Source: Phycomyces nitens
Lineage: Eukaryota > Mucoromycota > Mucoromycetes > Mucorales > Phycomycetaceae
Reading direction: 5' to 3'
Assembly: GCA_022702545.1 (NCBI GenBank)
Contig: JAHRBC010000003.1
Span: 4,278,001 to 4,342,000 of the forward strand
DNA: 64,000 nt
Of this stretch, positions 50,001 to 62,607 are shown in pieces; positions within the stretch are counted from its first letter, which is position 1; the number at the start of each line of letters is the position of its first letter. A program made the position numbers and the translations under genes. A model generated the notes under the pieces. The model was given only the letters and a program-made list of their open reading frames with translations, was not told the DNA's origin and ran no database searches.

Positions 50001-50671
50001 AACTGGTTCATTCTGGCCATGCATTGACGATAAGAAATAAGTTTCTTATATCTGGAAATCGATGGGATTCACTACATGATTTTCATATTATGCTGTTGTT
50101 ATGTTGTTGGATTTTTATAATCGCCGATATTTCTTGTTTCAAAATCATGAAAAACATAAAATAACTATATATAATTTATTTGGCACCTGCTTACAAACCT
50201 ACCATTAAAACCCTGGTGAGAATCAAGCAATAATAAAAGTTACACACAATAATAATAATAACAATTTTCCTTTTTGTATTTTCTCATCCTATAACAAAAT
50301 TGTATATATACATTCTCTGGTTTTTCCCAGTTGACAGAACAAGCGCTGGGGTAATTCCCACGTGCCTTTTTCCTACACGGTCTATTTCGGAAACATCGGA
50401 ATTACCTTTATAAAGCTGTGGACCATTTCTATTTTATTTTGGAAGGGTGTAAAAAATGGTTGGAATCCTTTGAAACTATTATTTTTTTTTAAAAAAAAAA
50501 CTCATTGTCCTAGTACAAATCCAATCCTCCCTTAATGGAAGACCCACCCACCCATACAGTTGAATTCACACGCCATTTAGGGGCTCACGTTCACACACAC
50601 GCCAAAAGGCACAGATCTTGTCTTGGACATGGAAAATGAATGGATTTATTAAGACTGGGAAAGAGTGAATG

Positions 50672-50694
50672 TATTGTATTGTATTGTATTGTAG
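50672..50694 (+). repeat. TATTG pentanucleotide repeat
   Basis: Four tandem copies of TATTG lie about 110 bases past the stop codon of the zinc-finger gene, in its 3' flank. Confidence 0.7.
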
Positions 50695-50807
50695 ACGTAT
50701 ATTTTATATATTTACAAGGAAAGAGAGCGTGGAAGAAAAAAATGGTATCAAGAGATCTACTGTACAAATATATGACTGGAATAAATATAGATTGGTTTAC
50801 AAAAGAG

Positions 50808-51464
50808 TTAGAATTGCATCATGCAATGGATAGGAGGAAGGGCATGGTTAAAGGAGCTTTCGAGATAGGCTGGTGTTCCTGCCTGCATGGAAATAATAGG
50901 TGGCAAGGTGCGTGCTTGTGGGGGCTGGTCCAATAGATCGAGTAAGGAAGTGGAGGTTGAGGTGGGAGGGCGCGGGAGGACAGGAGAAAAGACACTGCAT
51001 TCCATAGGCACAGGTTTTGCTGATTGTAATAAGCGGGGTGAGAGGAGTGGGGAGCTGTCGGGTGTGTAGAGATAATCAACATCTGAGTCTGAGTGGTGTG
51101 GTTCGGTGAAGTGGGAGCTGGCTGTGGAGAGGGTCGGTGAAGGAGGGGTTGAGTGTGCGGGGGTCGTGCAGGCTTTCTTGGGGACTGATCGGGCCAGTCT
51201 GCGTTCTTTGCGCTTGTTTGCTGCTGCATGAGTGCGGGCATGACGGGTGAGTTCATCAGATCGTGAGAAGCGCTTCTCACAGCCTGTGTATGTGCATTGA
51301 TGTGGCTTCTCGCCAGTGTGGGTCCGAATATGGCGAGTTTGATGCTCGAGTCGGTAAAATGATTTTGGACACATTGGACACTTGTATGGCCGTGGCAAGG
51401 CAGGTTTGTCTGCGTGTTTTGAGCCAGACATACTGAGGAGACATGTAGCAGCTTGGTAATCCAT
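50808..51464 (-). CDS. C2H2 zinc-finger repressor of the CreA/MIG1 type
   Basis: DNA-binding regulator, probably of carbon catabolite repression. One exon of 218 residues from the ATG at 51462-51464; an in-frame codon further upstream is not an ATG. Two C2H2 fingers sit at about residues 27-78: [23 protein letters not shown], with linker TGEKP, then [23 protein letters not shown]. The finger-contact residues RLEHQTRH and RSDELTRH are those of CreA/Mig1, which bind GC boxes of the form SYGGRG. A basic stretch ([15 protein letters not shown]) follows, then a Ser/Thr/Pro-rich region. The protein is short compared with ascomycete CreA (about 400 residues). Two SYGGRG matches lie in its own promoter. 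Confidence 0.88.
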   Translation of the reverse strand: MDYQAATCLLSMSGSKHADKPALPRPYKCPMCPKSFYRLEHQTRHIRTHTGEKPHQCTYTGCEKRFSRSDELTRHARTHAAANKRKERRLARSVPKKACTTPAHSTPPSPTLSTASSHFTEPHHSDSDVDYLYTPDSSPLLSPRLLQSAKPVPMECSVFSPVLPRPPTSTSTSLLDLLDQPPQARTLPPIISMQAGTPAYLESSFNHALPPIHCMMQF

Positions 51465-51542
51465 TGCTGGTGTATTTTGTTTGTACAAGAAGAAGAGAAC
51501 GACGATAAGGTGAGTTTTATGGACTTTTGGGATAGGATGGCC

Positions 51543-51576
51543 GGGTATTTATACCCCACATCCCAAAAAACTCCGC
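51543..51576 (-). promoter_or_regulatory. TATA box and two CreA-type motifs upstream of the zinc-finger gene
   Basis: On the minus strand, TATAAAT (about 51547-51553) lies about 85 bases before the ATG. GTGGGG (51554-51559) and GCGGAG (51571-51576) both fit SYGGRG, the CreA/MIG1 site. Their position suggests autoregulation, an inference only. Confidence 0.45.
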
Positions 51577-52579
51577 ATTGATGGCTGCGATAGGGGGTGA
51601 GGCATGCCAGAATAAGAACAAAAGGAGAAATTTATATATGATTATAAAAAAGGGGGGGAGTACAATAATACCAAGCATGTTTTTATAATATCAAAATCAT
51701 TTATACAAATCTCCTTGATAAAATCTTTTTTATTAGGAAAATTTTCATCCTATTCCACACCGAAATCACAACGGACACACATTTTCTTATCTTTGCCATC
51801 TCCTCCCCCTCATTGAATCCAACATTTGATTATATTTGGTTTGTTTTTGGCTTGTGGGGTATTTTTACACACACACATACACACATCTACACACACACAT
51901 ACACACACACATTTATAAAAATCGCGTGTTTATATACAGATGCCACTTAAGCACTCGAGGTCCCTAGGCATCTCTCTCTCTCTATTTATCTATCTATCTA
52001 TCTAATGGAGCCAAGAAGAGTCAACAGAATCAACAGGCCTAGAGGTCCAGGTGGCCAATAGAGTAGAATAGGAAAACATTCTGTACTCTCCAACCAGCTG
52101 GAAAACATCATTGATCTCCAGTGTCTTTATGACCAGATCCAAAGCCCTCTTTTTTTATTTTTTATTTTTTTTACATTGGTAATGGATCATGCCCCGATTC
52201 ACAAGACTGACAATATTATTATATTGGCTTCCGGGGATATTTGTATCTTTCATCACACGTGTCAAGGCTGAATTCACTCAAACAGCTCTGTAATATCAAG
52301 GACAAACCACACCTGGTCTCAATGGGAAACTTTTGCCATAACCAGTAAATTTGGCTGGTCCCAGAGCCTATATTCAATCAATACCTCAGCAGAATCACCC
52401 AAAACACTTTTGGGCCACTTGTTCGGTAAATGAACAGGTTGCAAGTTGGCCAGATAGACAGGGAGATGGAGTGCTCAAGTGTATCAAATGAAAATCGACA
52501 TATCCACATGTAGATCCATGATAATCTTGGATCCTCAAGTGGTTCATGGCTCTTATAACCCAAATATCCACCCATATAC
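51577..52579. repeat. Intergenic region with microsatellites
   Basis: CA repeats at about 51869-51911 and a TCTA/TCTC tract at about 51972-52002 stand out. The remainder is unremarkable AT-rich sequence without a supported gene. Confidence 0.6.
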
Positions 52580-53570
52580 CTTTAGTATCTGTTGCCATGC
52601 AAGCTCAAAAATAATATTAATAAAAAAAGAGAGTGTGTCATTCTCTGCACATCATCTTCATTGACTGTAGGGTACGGCAGACTTCTTACGCGACGTACAC
52701 GAGTAACATACCCATGTGGTGCAGTAACATCAATCAGGTTGATCGAATCACCTATTGTCAGGCTATATTAAGGTTCCTGTCCGTACACGCCCGCAAGGAT
52801 CCTAGTTTGACGTACCATTAATGTTGTAACCAAGAATGTGAATCTCACGTAATATTGATGGCATTTGCTCGCCAATACGAAGCAGCATATCTCGAGAAAA
52901 TTGGCAGCTTTATTCTTCCATCTTGGAACTCTTTGATATTGGCATCTTTTGTCCAAATATCCACCAAAGTTCCACATTGCTTGCAATATTGTTCTTTTAT
53001 ATTTCGAGCACTGGGATCCGTATTTACACTACTGACTAGTGCATGGACATCTCTTTTGTCGAATATTGCATTTTTCTTTAAAAAAAGAAGACCCCAGAGG
53101 TAGTGTAGTCTTGTCCCTCCCAATCAACTCTCCATCAGATACTCTACCCCGCACAATAATCATACTAATAATAATAATAATACTCTGAGGTGCTCATTAG
53201 AATTATGAGAGATGTCAGTGGTTCGGTTATTGGACTGTACTCAATCAGGCGACTATAGTTGTATTCTTCAATTGCAGAGCCCTTGAGAGTTAAAAACCAT
53301 GAACCCCCAATCGACACCTGGACATTCTTCATGCCAATTTCTCAAGCTCCCCAGGTTTTTGCTCCAATTCCTCTGGAAGTTTACGGAGCACTGGTTTCCC
53401 AAACTCCCGTAGTTCCTAGAGTTCTTCTTCCGAAAACACGTCCGCCCAATGGGTGTCGTCAAGGTCAAGAATGAGAAGACAGGGGCTATGGGATGTTTAT
53501 TAGTTGTTTTTAATTGGAAATAGTGTACAGTACTTTCTAGAGGGAATTGCAATCGAGAATAAACTTTTTT
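52580..53570 (-). pseudogene. Decayed multi-exon gene of an unrecognised family
   Basis: The minus strand holds protein-like blocks in order. First comes LLILDLDDTHWADVFSEEEL (about 53415-53475), stop, ELREFGKPVLRKLPEELEQK and PGELEKLA (about 53320-53405), then another stop. Next is an open exon starting near 53123 with DKRDVHALVSSVNTDPSAR, EQYCKQCGTLVDIWTKD and FQDGRIKLPIFSRYAASYW. A frameshift near 52850-52860 leads to REIHILGYNING. A well-formed intron (GTACGT to CTGAC..TAG, about 52750-52825) then joins to DSINLIDVTAPHGYVTRVRR and SLPYPTVNEDDV. One CxxC pair is visible. The mix of intact splice signals with stops and frameshifts marks a young pseudogene. I cannot name the family; the pattern suggests a multicopy lineage-specific or mobile gene. 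Confidence 0.55.
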
Positions 53571-55967
53571 TTTGATCTTTTCCACTACAAGAGGTTGAAT
53601 ATTTCCTGCTTTTTTGTTTGCTTAATAGTTTCTTGGGTCCAGAATTCTGACGATCGAGACTCACAAATATTTCTCTAGTATCCGACGAGTGTTTCCACTG
53701 CCGATGAGGACACCGACCAGCTTGCCAACTGACATTGGTGTCGCTCCCCAGCTGCCGTGTTTTGTACTAGCATTAACCACTCTTGTTTTTTCTTGTTTTT
53801 TTTTGGAATTTGAATTTGAATTTGTCTCGATAGCTTTCCATGATGTGTTTGCAGTCTATGAAATAATAATTCCAATGCCAATATTGAGCAGTTTTGAACA
53901 CGATCTTTTGCGTTTGGTCCATACAACTTTGTAATCAAAAAGATGGATTAGATTCAGGAAGGCTACCGACATTCATGTCTTTGAGCTCATCAATAACTGT
54001 TTGCTGGGAGACGGACGCGTTTTTCAATTCCAGTCTGTACATAATTGGAATGTAACTACATTGGATTAGACACTTGCACATTGCTAATCAAACTTACCAG
54101 GCGACATTACCTCTTTTATATATATATATATATTCCTAATGTGTAAATCCTTCATTGTAGTAGGATGACAAGGCTTTTGAATATCAAGTAATTTAAAATT
54201 CCGCATTTCCAAAACATCAAACCATCAACATTCTACATGAATGTCACCATGCTTTTCATTACGCTTTCCGATGGCCTTGTCGGTAACACTCTGAAAAGAC
54301 ATCTGTCTCATTTGAAATCCTTGTTATTATAGCTCTAAAGTCAAAAAAATCTTTTTGTACAAAATAAAAGTATATGGATATAAGATACTTGTTTGGCTGG
54401 CACAAGTACACCAACAAATGAATTGAATTTGTTTGATGGCCTAATATTCCTAAAAGTACAATTAGAAAAACCAATTGAAAAAAGTGTGCCGTTTTTACAT
54501 GGCCAAAAGGCCTGGAATGCAATTGTAATGCATGTGTAAAGAACAGTTTATATTATGATGACAGACAGACTATATACTGATCCCCAATGTTGCCACAGTA
54601 AATATCATTCTGTCTTTACATTATGGAAATCATATGTGGTCTATAGATGTCTGGCCATATTAGTTATGCTGGCTATATTGGTGCCTTGTTAAACATTCTA
54701 ACCTTTCATAAAATGTTGACAGTTGGACTTTTAAAAATCAATATCACATCTCTGGAAATAGCAGTGAAATTGGTTCTTGAAAGCATCTGGGTCGAGACTC
54801 AAAAAGCCATTTTACAATGCTCCCCTGTACAGCAATCATACCGAGTATCATTGATTGTAAATGTTGATTCAAAAGGAATAGAGACATTATACGCTAGGAA
54901 GAAAGGCTTTTGTTTTTTTTAAATACCATGAATCCTATGGTCATTAAAAACCTCTAGACTATACAAGTATTTTATCCAACTTGATATACTGGAATGAGGC
55001 CGATCAAACTATTGGTTATATTTACTACATGTCTTTGTAATGGATCCAATTGAACATTGTCATACGATCAATCAATCGATTTCCACGACTTCTTTGATTT
55101 TCCATTAAAGCACTAGGATTGTTATTTCCTATTCCCAAGTAGTATAGTCATATACACCACAATTGCTTAAAGGGTCATTGTTTACTCTTATTTCTGCCAT
55201 CTAATCTGCAATCAATTGCACAATTGGAATGGCTGATATCATTTTCATACGGCATAACAAAGAGGGGGGTCTTGAGGGTTTCTGCTTATTAAATGTCTGG
55301 TATATTTCAGATCAGTAAACTTGATGACCTTTATAAAAATGACTAATCCCATGACTGATAGTAATAGCGATAAAGACTACAAACATCAATTCTGTCTTTA
55401 TTGAATTCATTGATGTTTCAATGTTTCAATAATAGGAATATTTTCAAAATATTTAATTTATTATCAATAAATCATCCCACCTTTAACCATCGATAAATAA
55501 AGTCAAATGGTCCGACAGCCTTGGCCTCACATGAAAGTCATTCATGGTCAGTTCTCTCCTTGAATGTATCTGCAGCGATCTCCTTGTTCCTTTTTTTCTA
55601 CATGATATCTTTGGCCGTACTACACACGTGAATATGGCAACATCCAACCTCTTCCGACTTCCGATAAAACTCTTTAGGAATCTATTTTAAATTTAATTTA
55701 ATTATTATTTGTAATAATTTATTTATATTGTAATTTGCCAGATACTTCAAATATATTACACCCCCCCTCCCCCTCCCCCCCTCTTTCTCTTTGTATATTG
55801 GGCATGGGGTCTATAACCACCAAAAATCGCAGTTCAATTATTAAATTGAAACATTTCTTTTAAGCCCAAGCCACCATTCATTCCCTTATTCTCACAAGGA
55901 CTGCATTGTTGTAACAGTCACGTCATATTATCCACCTAGCCAAGATGTCTAGTAGCTTATTCACAAA
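53571..55967. other. AT-rich region, possible further relic fragments
   Basis: A minus-strand piece at about 53660-53770 (TPMSVGKLVGVLIGSGNTRR) may be an upstream exon of the adjacent decayed gene. Frames at 54259-54522 and 54647-54922 show no domain and are probably chance. C-rich and T-rich tracts near 55760-55795 mark the promoter side of the exosome gene. Confidence 0.4.
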
Positions 55968-57037
55968 ATGACCACCACAAAGAACTTTGAGATCTTTAGT
56001 CGCATTCAACCCAATGAATACATTGGACGATTCCTAGACAAGAATATCAGACCAGATGGAAGATTGCTTGATCAATTTAGACCTACATTTGTCACTGCAG
56101 GAACCATAGCCACAGCCAACGCTAGTGCTATGGTCAGATTAGGTGGCACTACTGTAGTGTGTGGTATTAAAGCAGAAGTGTGCGAGCCCAGAGTCGATTC
56201 TCCAGACCAGGGATATCTTGGTAAAATAATAACCAATAATTGCTATCAAGCAGAGCTATAAACACCTTTGTGGTTAATCGATTTGTATATATTACTTCAA
56301 AAATAATGATTATAATGATTATAAAATGATAGTACCCAACATTGAGCTGTCTCCAATGTGCTCACCTCATTTCCGTCCTGGCCCTCCTTCTGCAAAGGCA
56401 CAGGCCGTATCAGAATTCATTCAGCAACTGTTACAAAAGTAAACCAAGAAATAATCTAGATTAGATAGCATGGAAGCTTATGACCACCACCACCACCCAT
56501 TGTCTTTAGATCAACGGTCGTGCCCCTGGAGAGTCTATGCATTGAATCCGGAAAGGCAGTCTGGACATTGTATGCTGATATCGTGTGCTTAAACTACGAT
56601 GGAAACATTATCGATGCCAGTCTGTTGGCTCTTGTCACTGCACTAAAGAACCGTGAGTACACCTTGGATACACTACAAAAATACTAAGCAATGCTCGTTT
56701 AGTTTCCTTGCCAAAGGCCAGTGTGTCTCCTCTGATGGCCGTCGAGGCAGATCCTACCGAAACAATCCAACCTTTTATTCTCACAAACTTCCCTGTTGCA
56801 TCCACTTTCTGCATTTTCAATCAACCCAATGTACTTATTGCTGATCCAAATGATACCGAAGAATCACTTGCCAAAGAGACTGTTACGGTAGTAATGGACA
56901 CAAATGGCCAAGTCTGTCGTGTGTACAAGAATGGAGGCACAACAATAGGCTCAGATGTCCTACGTGCCTGCTTTAGACACTCCAAGAAGCGGACCCAACA
57001 AATCAAACAACTGATAGAAGATGCTCTCGACCAATAA
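55968..57037 (+). CDS. RRP43: Exosome RNase-PH-like subunit RRP43 / EXOSC8
   Basis: Structural ring subunit of the RNA exosome, which degrades and trims RNA in nucleus and cytoplasm. Four exons encode about 280 residues. MTTTKNFEIFSRIQPNEYIGRFL and IRPDGRLLDQFRP form the family start, and MVRLGGTTVVCGIKAEVCEP is the RNase PH fold signature. After introns come PNIELSPMCSPHFRPGPPS, IESGKAVWTLYADIVCLNYDG, ASLLALVTALKN and SLPKASVSPLMA. The C-terminus has GTTIGSDVLRACFRHSKKR. Eukaryotic subunits lack catalytic activity. EXOSC8/RRP43 was chosen from the PNIELSPMCSP block rather than RRP42 or RRP45. Confidence 0.88.
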
Positions 57038-59079
57038 TAAATCCATCTCAATCATGCCATTTCATTGAAAAAAGAATCAGGAAAGGTTTAATGTGGCACA
57101 AGAGGTATCTGTTTGATATACCATATATATGTGCTTCCAACAAGGGAGATGTTGGCTTATTATGGGCAGTACAATATGATAAGCAAAACAAGTAACCGGG
57201 TCTATATATTATTATTATTTTATATATGTATATATCTTGGGCCCCATGGTGGTGGGGGTTGATGATTTGATAGCTTAAAGTGATATTCTGTAAATGTTCA
57301 GTAACACCACCATTTTCCTATCCACATCTAACCCTTTCCCACAGCCCAATATTCCAAAAGATAAATGTATTGTATGTTTAAGAAAAGTCTCCGAGGGCAC
57401 GACAGCGATTGCTAAACACTGCAAGCTAGTCTCCATAAGCAATGAATGCAATGAATAAGAGACGTGATTGTGCCTTTGGACAGCCGTGGTTTTATCCTTG
57501 TTGAGGATTTAAAGTATCGAATGCTTAAAACTCGTTATCTTTATCTCTTGCTGATCTTTGACACAGCCAATTAGTCTCTTACCACAGCCCTTTTTATTAT
57601 TATTTATAATTATGATCTCTAAATTACAACATAATAATAAGATTATGTACCAAACATATAGATACCCGCACTTGTTTCCTTGTTCATAATTCGGGTCTGC
57701 CTGGCCCAACACGGTGAACTGGGCAGGCACCAATGAAAACTCTATCAATTAAAGAATGGGCCAATTGGCGTCTCTATTGAATAGCCATCTTTTCGGTTCC
57801 TTGTCCTCATCAATGTCTCTTGCAAAAGAATTTGTCAATATATTACTAATACGCTATTCACATATGAATTATACTGATGGAATTTACTATGGGCAAAGAC
57901 ATACCAGGTGGTTAATATGATGGTGTATATGATGGTGTATATTTTACTCAATCAAGCCATGAGCAAAAATATCTTATTGCCAATATTCAGCAGCAAAGTA
58001 ATCACATGCTTGCCACCCGTGCTATGTGCTTGACATGCTCGAACAAACGATATCCTTTTAACCATTGTCTTTAACATTGGCAGTATTGTTTTCTTAACAA
58101 AAAGAGATTCTAAAAATAGTAATTTATGATTGGCTATGGCCCATGCTATCAATATAACTTTATTTTATGTGCATCTCCACTCTTTTGTCAGCATTAGAGA
58201 AAAAAGAGAGAGAGCTTCAATAGAGTCTACACATCTTTGTCAATTGATTTTACAGTAGATTCATTCAAACAATACAGTCCATTACATGCGATTTTCATAA
58301 GCCATTATAGTCTATTGTGAACCGTCAATATTCTCTATATTTCTGGGCTAGTCGAGGTGATATGATAAAGGTATATACTGATGTGATCAAGAAAGGGCAA
58401 TGGATGTCACCTTCCTATTATGTACTATCCAATAGTTTTGACCAAAAATGCCCATCTGTTTTTATAAACAGGCGAAAACATGGTCTGTGGTTCCAAAGTC
58501 CAAGACCGATTTTGATTGTTATAGACTGTAAAAAAGTCTTTTTTTCTTCTTCTTCTTCTTTCAAACAGCCCACTTGGGTCTATCCTGCTATTATCGAACG
58601 AGTCTTTTTGTGTGCGTGTGTCAAGGCATGTAAGAATTGATTCCGTGGGTTGGCCAATTCTTTTGAGATTAGGGCCAAATTTTGCTATTTTTACCTGATG
58701 ATTTAATTGTCGTTTTTCAATTGCTATCATCTTTGAAAATGCTGTTCAATTCGAGTACCAGATATGCTCCATTTCAAAATAAATAAATAAATATCCTTGG
58801 CTTTTATTATACAAGCATATATTTAGACCCGTTATCTTGGAGATCTATCCATAAAGCATCTGGACATTATATATCGCAACCTTTTAAAAATACAATCTAT
58901 ATCGTCTCTGGAGCCTGTCAAAATAAGTACCCAAATGTCAATTGGCCCAGACTTTTATTGCTTTATTCATAATCACATTCATTTGCTTAATCGTTTGTTA
59001 TTGTATTGCAGATAGGGCTTATCCAGAATACACTCGGATATTATAAGCCCAAATAAATTATCCAAAAAAAAAGAAGTTA
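57038..59079. other. AT-rich intergenic region
   Basis: About 2 kb between the exosome gene and the 3' end of the CLASP gene. Short frames (57952-58152 minus, 58317-58640 plus, 58425-58730 minus) overlap one another and show no domain. No gene is supported. Confidence 0.5.
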
Positions 59080-62000
59080 TCAATGGGCCAAAGGCGATAA
59101 GGTCTGGGGGTTCTGGTGAGTTGCTCGAGTGATGTAATGCTGAAGAACCCTGAGCTGATCTAGCCGGAGACTACCAAAATATCGCTTCAGACAGCCATCT
59201 CCCAACACCCGATGGATACCAACAATGGCCTCTACACAAGAACGTCGCACAAATACATCTGTGTGGTTATAGCCCTGAGAATAAATATGTTAATGGCTTG
59301 TGTAAGCTTTATCATTCCTGAATAATTACCCGCAATAGGATATCTGATCCTCCTACTCCAAGCAAATCCTCAACATATTCACTGGATACCTTTGGTGTCA
59401 ATTTACCGAGCCTTAGGAATAAGAACGATAGTCCAATACGCTGAGATTCAGTTGTAAAGCTATCTTGATTGTTGGGTTGGATCCGGTCCCCCAACAATCC
59501 CCACAGTATACTCAGCCCAATTTCTGGGTTGAACACACAAAACAAGGTGTCTAGCGTATCGTCAACAGCAGAAGCAATCTAAGGCCATTATAAGATCATT
59601 TAGATTACGTTTGATAAGTGCCAATTTCAACCTGCCTCACTCTGGGTGTCTAGTTTGGTATCCAGGACAACCTTTGCAAGCCGATAGACCAGAGACCTCT
59701 CTAGGGACTCTTGTCGCTCTACCCGATCATGTTCTCGCAACAGACTGGCCCGCGAAACTAAAAGGAGCTTTAGCAAAATTATTGCCTCCTTTTTAGTCTT
59801 TGGGTTGTCGTTTGCTCCCAAGAAGCCCAGGACTCCATTGATCAATTGGACAATATCCTTGTCCAGGACATCCTTGTGTGCCTCACGCGACAGGCGTTGT
59901 AATCTTACAAAGAATGCCGCGTCGAGATCGCCGGGTTGGTTGAGGCGCACAATGGCATCAGTTGGGAATACAAACCGATCAGATAGTGTTGTAATTGGAG
60001 GGGACAATGGATAAGGTTCTGGTGCTTCTGTTTCGATGGGTGTAAAGGTGTCTAGTTCAGTTGCAAACAAGGAGTGTGGAAGGTCAGGTAGTTGAAGATC
60101 ATCGCCGGTTGCTTGGAAACTGGCCAGGGCAGGTGACTGGTAAAAGATAATTAATCTATATAGTTGATATCACCAAATTCTTTAGTCTTACCCGTCTATA
60201 TTCAAGCATCATCTGGGAGATATCAACCGTCATTCCTGTACTTCCTTCTGTATCCACAGGTTCATCAATCTCAAACAGGGTTGTGCTGGTTGCTGCTGAA
60301 GCTGGTGGGGTGTTGGGTCGTGAATAGAATCCATTTTGGATAAGATCAACAATATCCCCATCTTGGGCTCGAGATACCTGCTCAAATGCCCTTTGATTTG
60401 CCAACTTCAATCTTCCCACAAGTACAATCAGTGGCTCATAGACAAACTTCTTGTCTTTAAATCTATCAACCAAAGGCAACAGTATCTCCAGACTTCTGAC
60501 CACATTGGCGGTTTCTTCAAACCAGTGGTGTGCTGCACTTGCATCCTCTTCACCATTCAGCCAATCTGCTCCCTCACAAAGCACATCTGGATCTTCATCT
60601 CCCAGCCCAACAAAGTCTCTCACAAGCTCATCCAGCCACTCTAGCAGGCCCCTTGTCAAGTCTCCCTTTGCGTTCTCAAGAGGCAGTCTTCCTCGCGGAG
60701 GAACTATACACACTGCCTCTTGGAGGATATCAAATAAGGTAGGAACCAATTGGGCATCTTTTTGTTTCAGGAGAGCCTTCAACCTGCCGAGCCCCTTGCT
60801 GTATATCCTAGCCACACGGAGCTCGTGGGTGGCAATGCTCCCGTGGTATGAAGCTGCGGCCTGACTTGCTTTGATCAAAGTGGGTCCATAGTGATTGACG
60901 GATAGGATACGCACAAATATATTTGCCAGACTCTCCCAGCTCATCAAGGTCTCGTAAATCTGAACGTCTTTGGTGGTCTGTGTTATGTAGTCGGTCAGGA
61001 TAGGTAAAAGTTCGATCCGCAGAGGTACGTCTGGAGGCAATAGGTTGGTTGTCTGGGAATTCTTTAATCGAAAAGTTAATAGACGTAAAGATCTGCAATT
61101 AGTTTCCACATCGTTGCTCTGTAACCCCCTCAGCAGTTCAAACGAAGCAGAAGCAGAAGATGATGATAATGGTGATAATGACGATGTTTGGAGTGAATGG
61201 GACGGTAAGGGCGAGACCATGGGAGAGTCTGCTGGTGGCACTGTTCTGGGTCGTCTGAGAGGCAGGGTGCCTTGAGAAGGTTCAGTCAAAGGTCTCTTTC
61301 GGGATAGTATGGATGTGGATGTACTGGAAGGCATGCTGTTCTGTCGAACAAGAGTACTTCTTCGTGGACTTTGGATCGAGGTCCGTAAAGGCGATGCAAG
61401 TGTACTGATAGTTGATAGACGGGATTGGCGTGCGGGCATTCCTGATACACGTAAACGAGGAGGCATGGGCATCGATACTCTGCTGTTGCATACTGATGAA
61501 TTTGGGATGCCATCAATTCGGTGCTTTTCTAGCTGTTTTCTGGTCGTTGGATCCAGCGAAAGCATAATTCTTTCAATAAAAACGGCCGAGTCGATATTAA
61601 AGAATGTCAGGAACTCATAAACGTATAAAAGAATCTTGTGCATGCCAATCTATAATGGCTCATAATATATATATATATATGTATACATATATGTATTTTA
61701 CCTCTCTGCTCTTGGTGGCCACAGGGAGTAGAATACCCAATAAGTCTGTCGACAGACTTCTCTCACAAATGGTGTCGCATCAAATAAACCCTTCTTGATG
61801 ATCTGTTCCACAAGATCGTGGCTTCCAGTCCGTTCCATCGCTGCCTTTGTGCTCTCATTCTTTCCGTGGGTTTCCAAAACTGTCTTGAGATAAACCGAGG
61901 CAAAATGTCGCAGCTGGTTGTTCTTTTCACCTATGGCGGTCATCAGCAGTTGAATGGTTTTGGAATAGAATGGTGTGGTCGACAGGAACGTATTGGTAAC

Positions 62001-62607
62001 TTGGATGATTTGGGAAGCAATGATCTTTTTGCTTTGGCTACTGCATCGAAGGAGGTTTGAAAAGATGATATCGAATGTATAGGAATCCAGGTAGCGTCCC
62101 ATAAAGGTGCCAATGTCTGTAATCAGATAAAGGGCTTTTAGGGCAAGAGAGGTACGTAAACTGTGCAACTAGGTAACAAATTTTGATATCATTTTGGTGC
62201 ATAAATCATCGAATAAATTGAATATCAAACCAAACGATAACTTACAACCACAACAATCCCATCCGTAAGATCGTGAATGCCTTGAGAGAGTCGTTTGTGA
62301 TATAATGTAGATGCATCAGATCTAATGATGCTTCTCATTCGTACAAGGGCCTTTTCTCTTTCTTCCCAATCAAATTCAGATTCTTTTTTATTCTCGAGTA
62401 TTTTAAACAGACTGGCGAGTTCTTTCTCAAGATCCTTTAAAGATACGATCTAAAGTTGAAATACAAAGAAAAAAAAAGGTTTAATGACAATTGCAATTCC
62501 CTAAAGCCAAACTTGGAGGTTTTCTTTTTATTATTGTATTGGCTCTTGAAAATTAAAGAAATGGTTTCGTTTACTGTAGAAGAGGCATGGGTATCCATGG
62601 TGGCCAT
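59080..62607 (-). CDS. CLASP family microtubule-stabilising protein
   Basis: TOG-array protein that binds tubulin, rescues shrinking microtubules and acts in the spindle (CLASP, Stu1, Cls1, MAST). The first exon reads MATMDTHASST from the ATG at 62605-62607 and splices to IVSLKDLEKELASLF and FDWEEREKALVRMRSII, the CLASP N-terminal TOG signature. HSLRTSLALKALYLITDIG and FVREVCRQTYWVFYSLWPPRAER complete that TOG domain. A long Ser/Arg/Pro-rich basic linker follows (near 61270-61500), as used for lattice binding. Further HEAT-like helices are seen (ELLRGLQSNDVETNCRSLRLL, and YNHTDVFVRRSCVEAIVGIH near the end). The stop is at 59080-59082. Total length is about 1,050 residues with about six introns. 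An upstream in-frame codon at 62676 is not an ATG. Confidence 0.88.

Larger units (their letters stand above)
43575..50807. other. Large AT-rich gene desert
   Basis: More than 7 kb with only short chance frames. Stretches of poly-A/T and TA repeats are common. Around 46,640-47,060 a plus-strand stretch resembles the decayed N-terminus of a transposase and is listed separately. At 50,672-50,694 a TATTG pentamer is repeated four times. No tRNA-like or rRNA-like sequence was recognised. It may hide diverged relics, a replication origin or matrix-attachment DNA, but nothing can be supported from sequence alone. Confidence 0.5.

Noticed and set aside
50819..51559. Alternative 246-codon frame over the zinc-finger gene
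   Set aside because: The other frame contains two perfect C2H2 fingers with a TGEKP linker; this one has none.
53259..53474. Plus-strand proline-rich frame (VFAPIPLEVYGALV)
   Set aside because: The opposite strand carries protein-like blocks continuous with the adjacent decayed gene, so this frame is likely its shadow.
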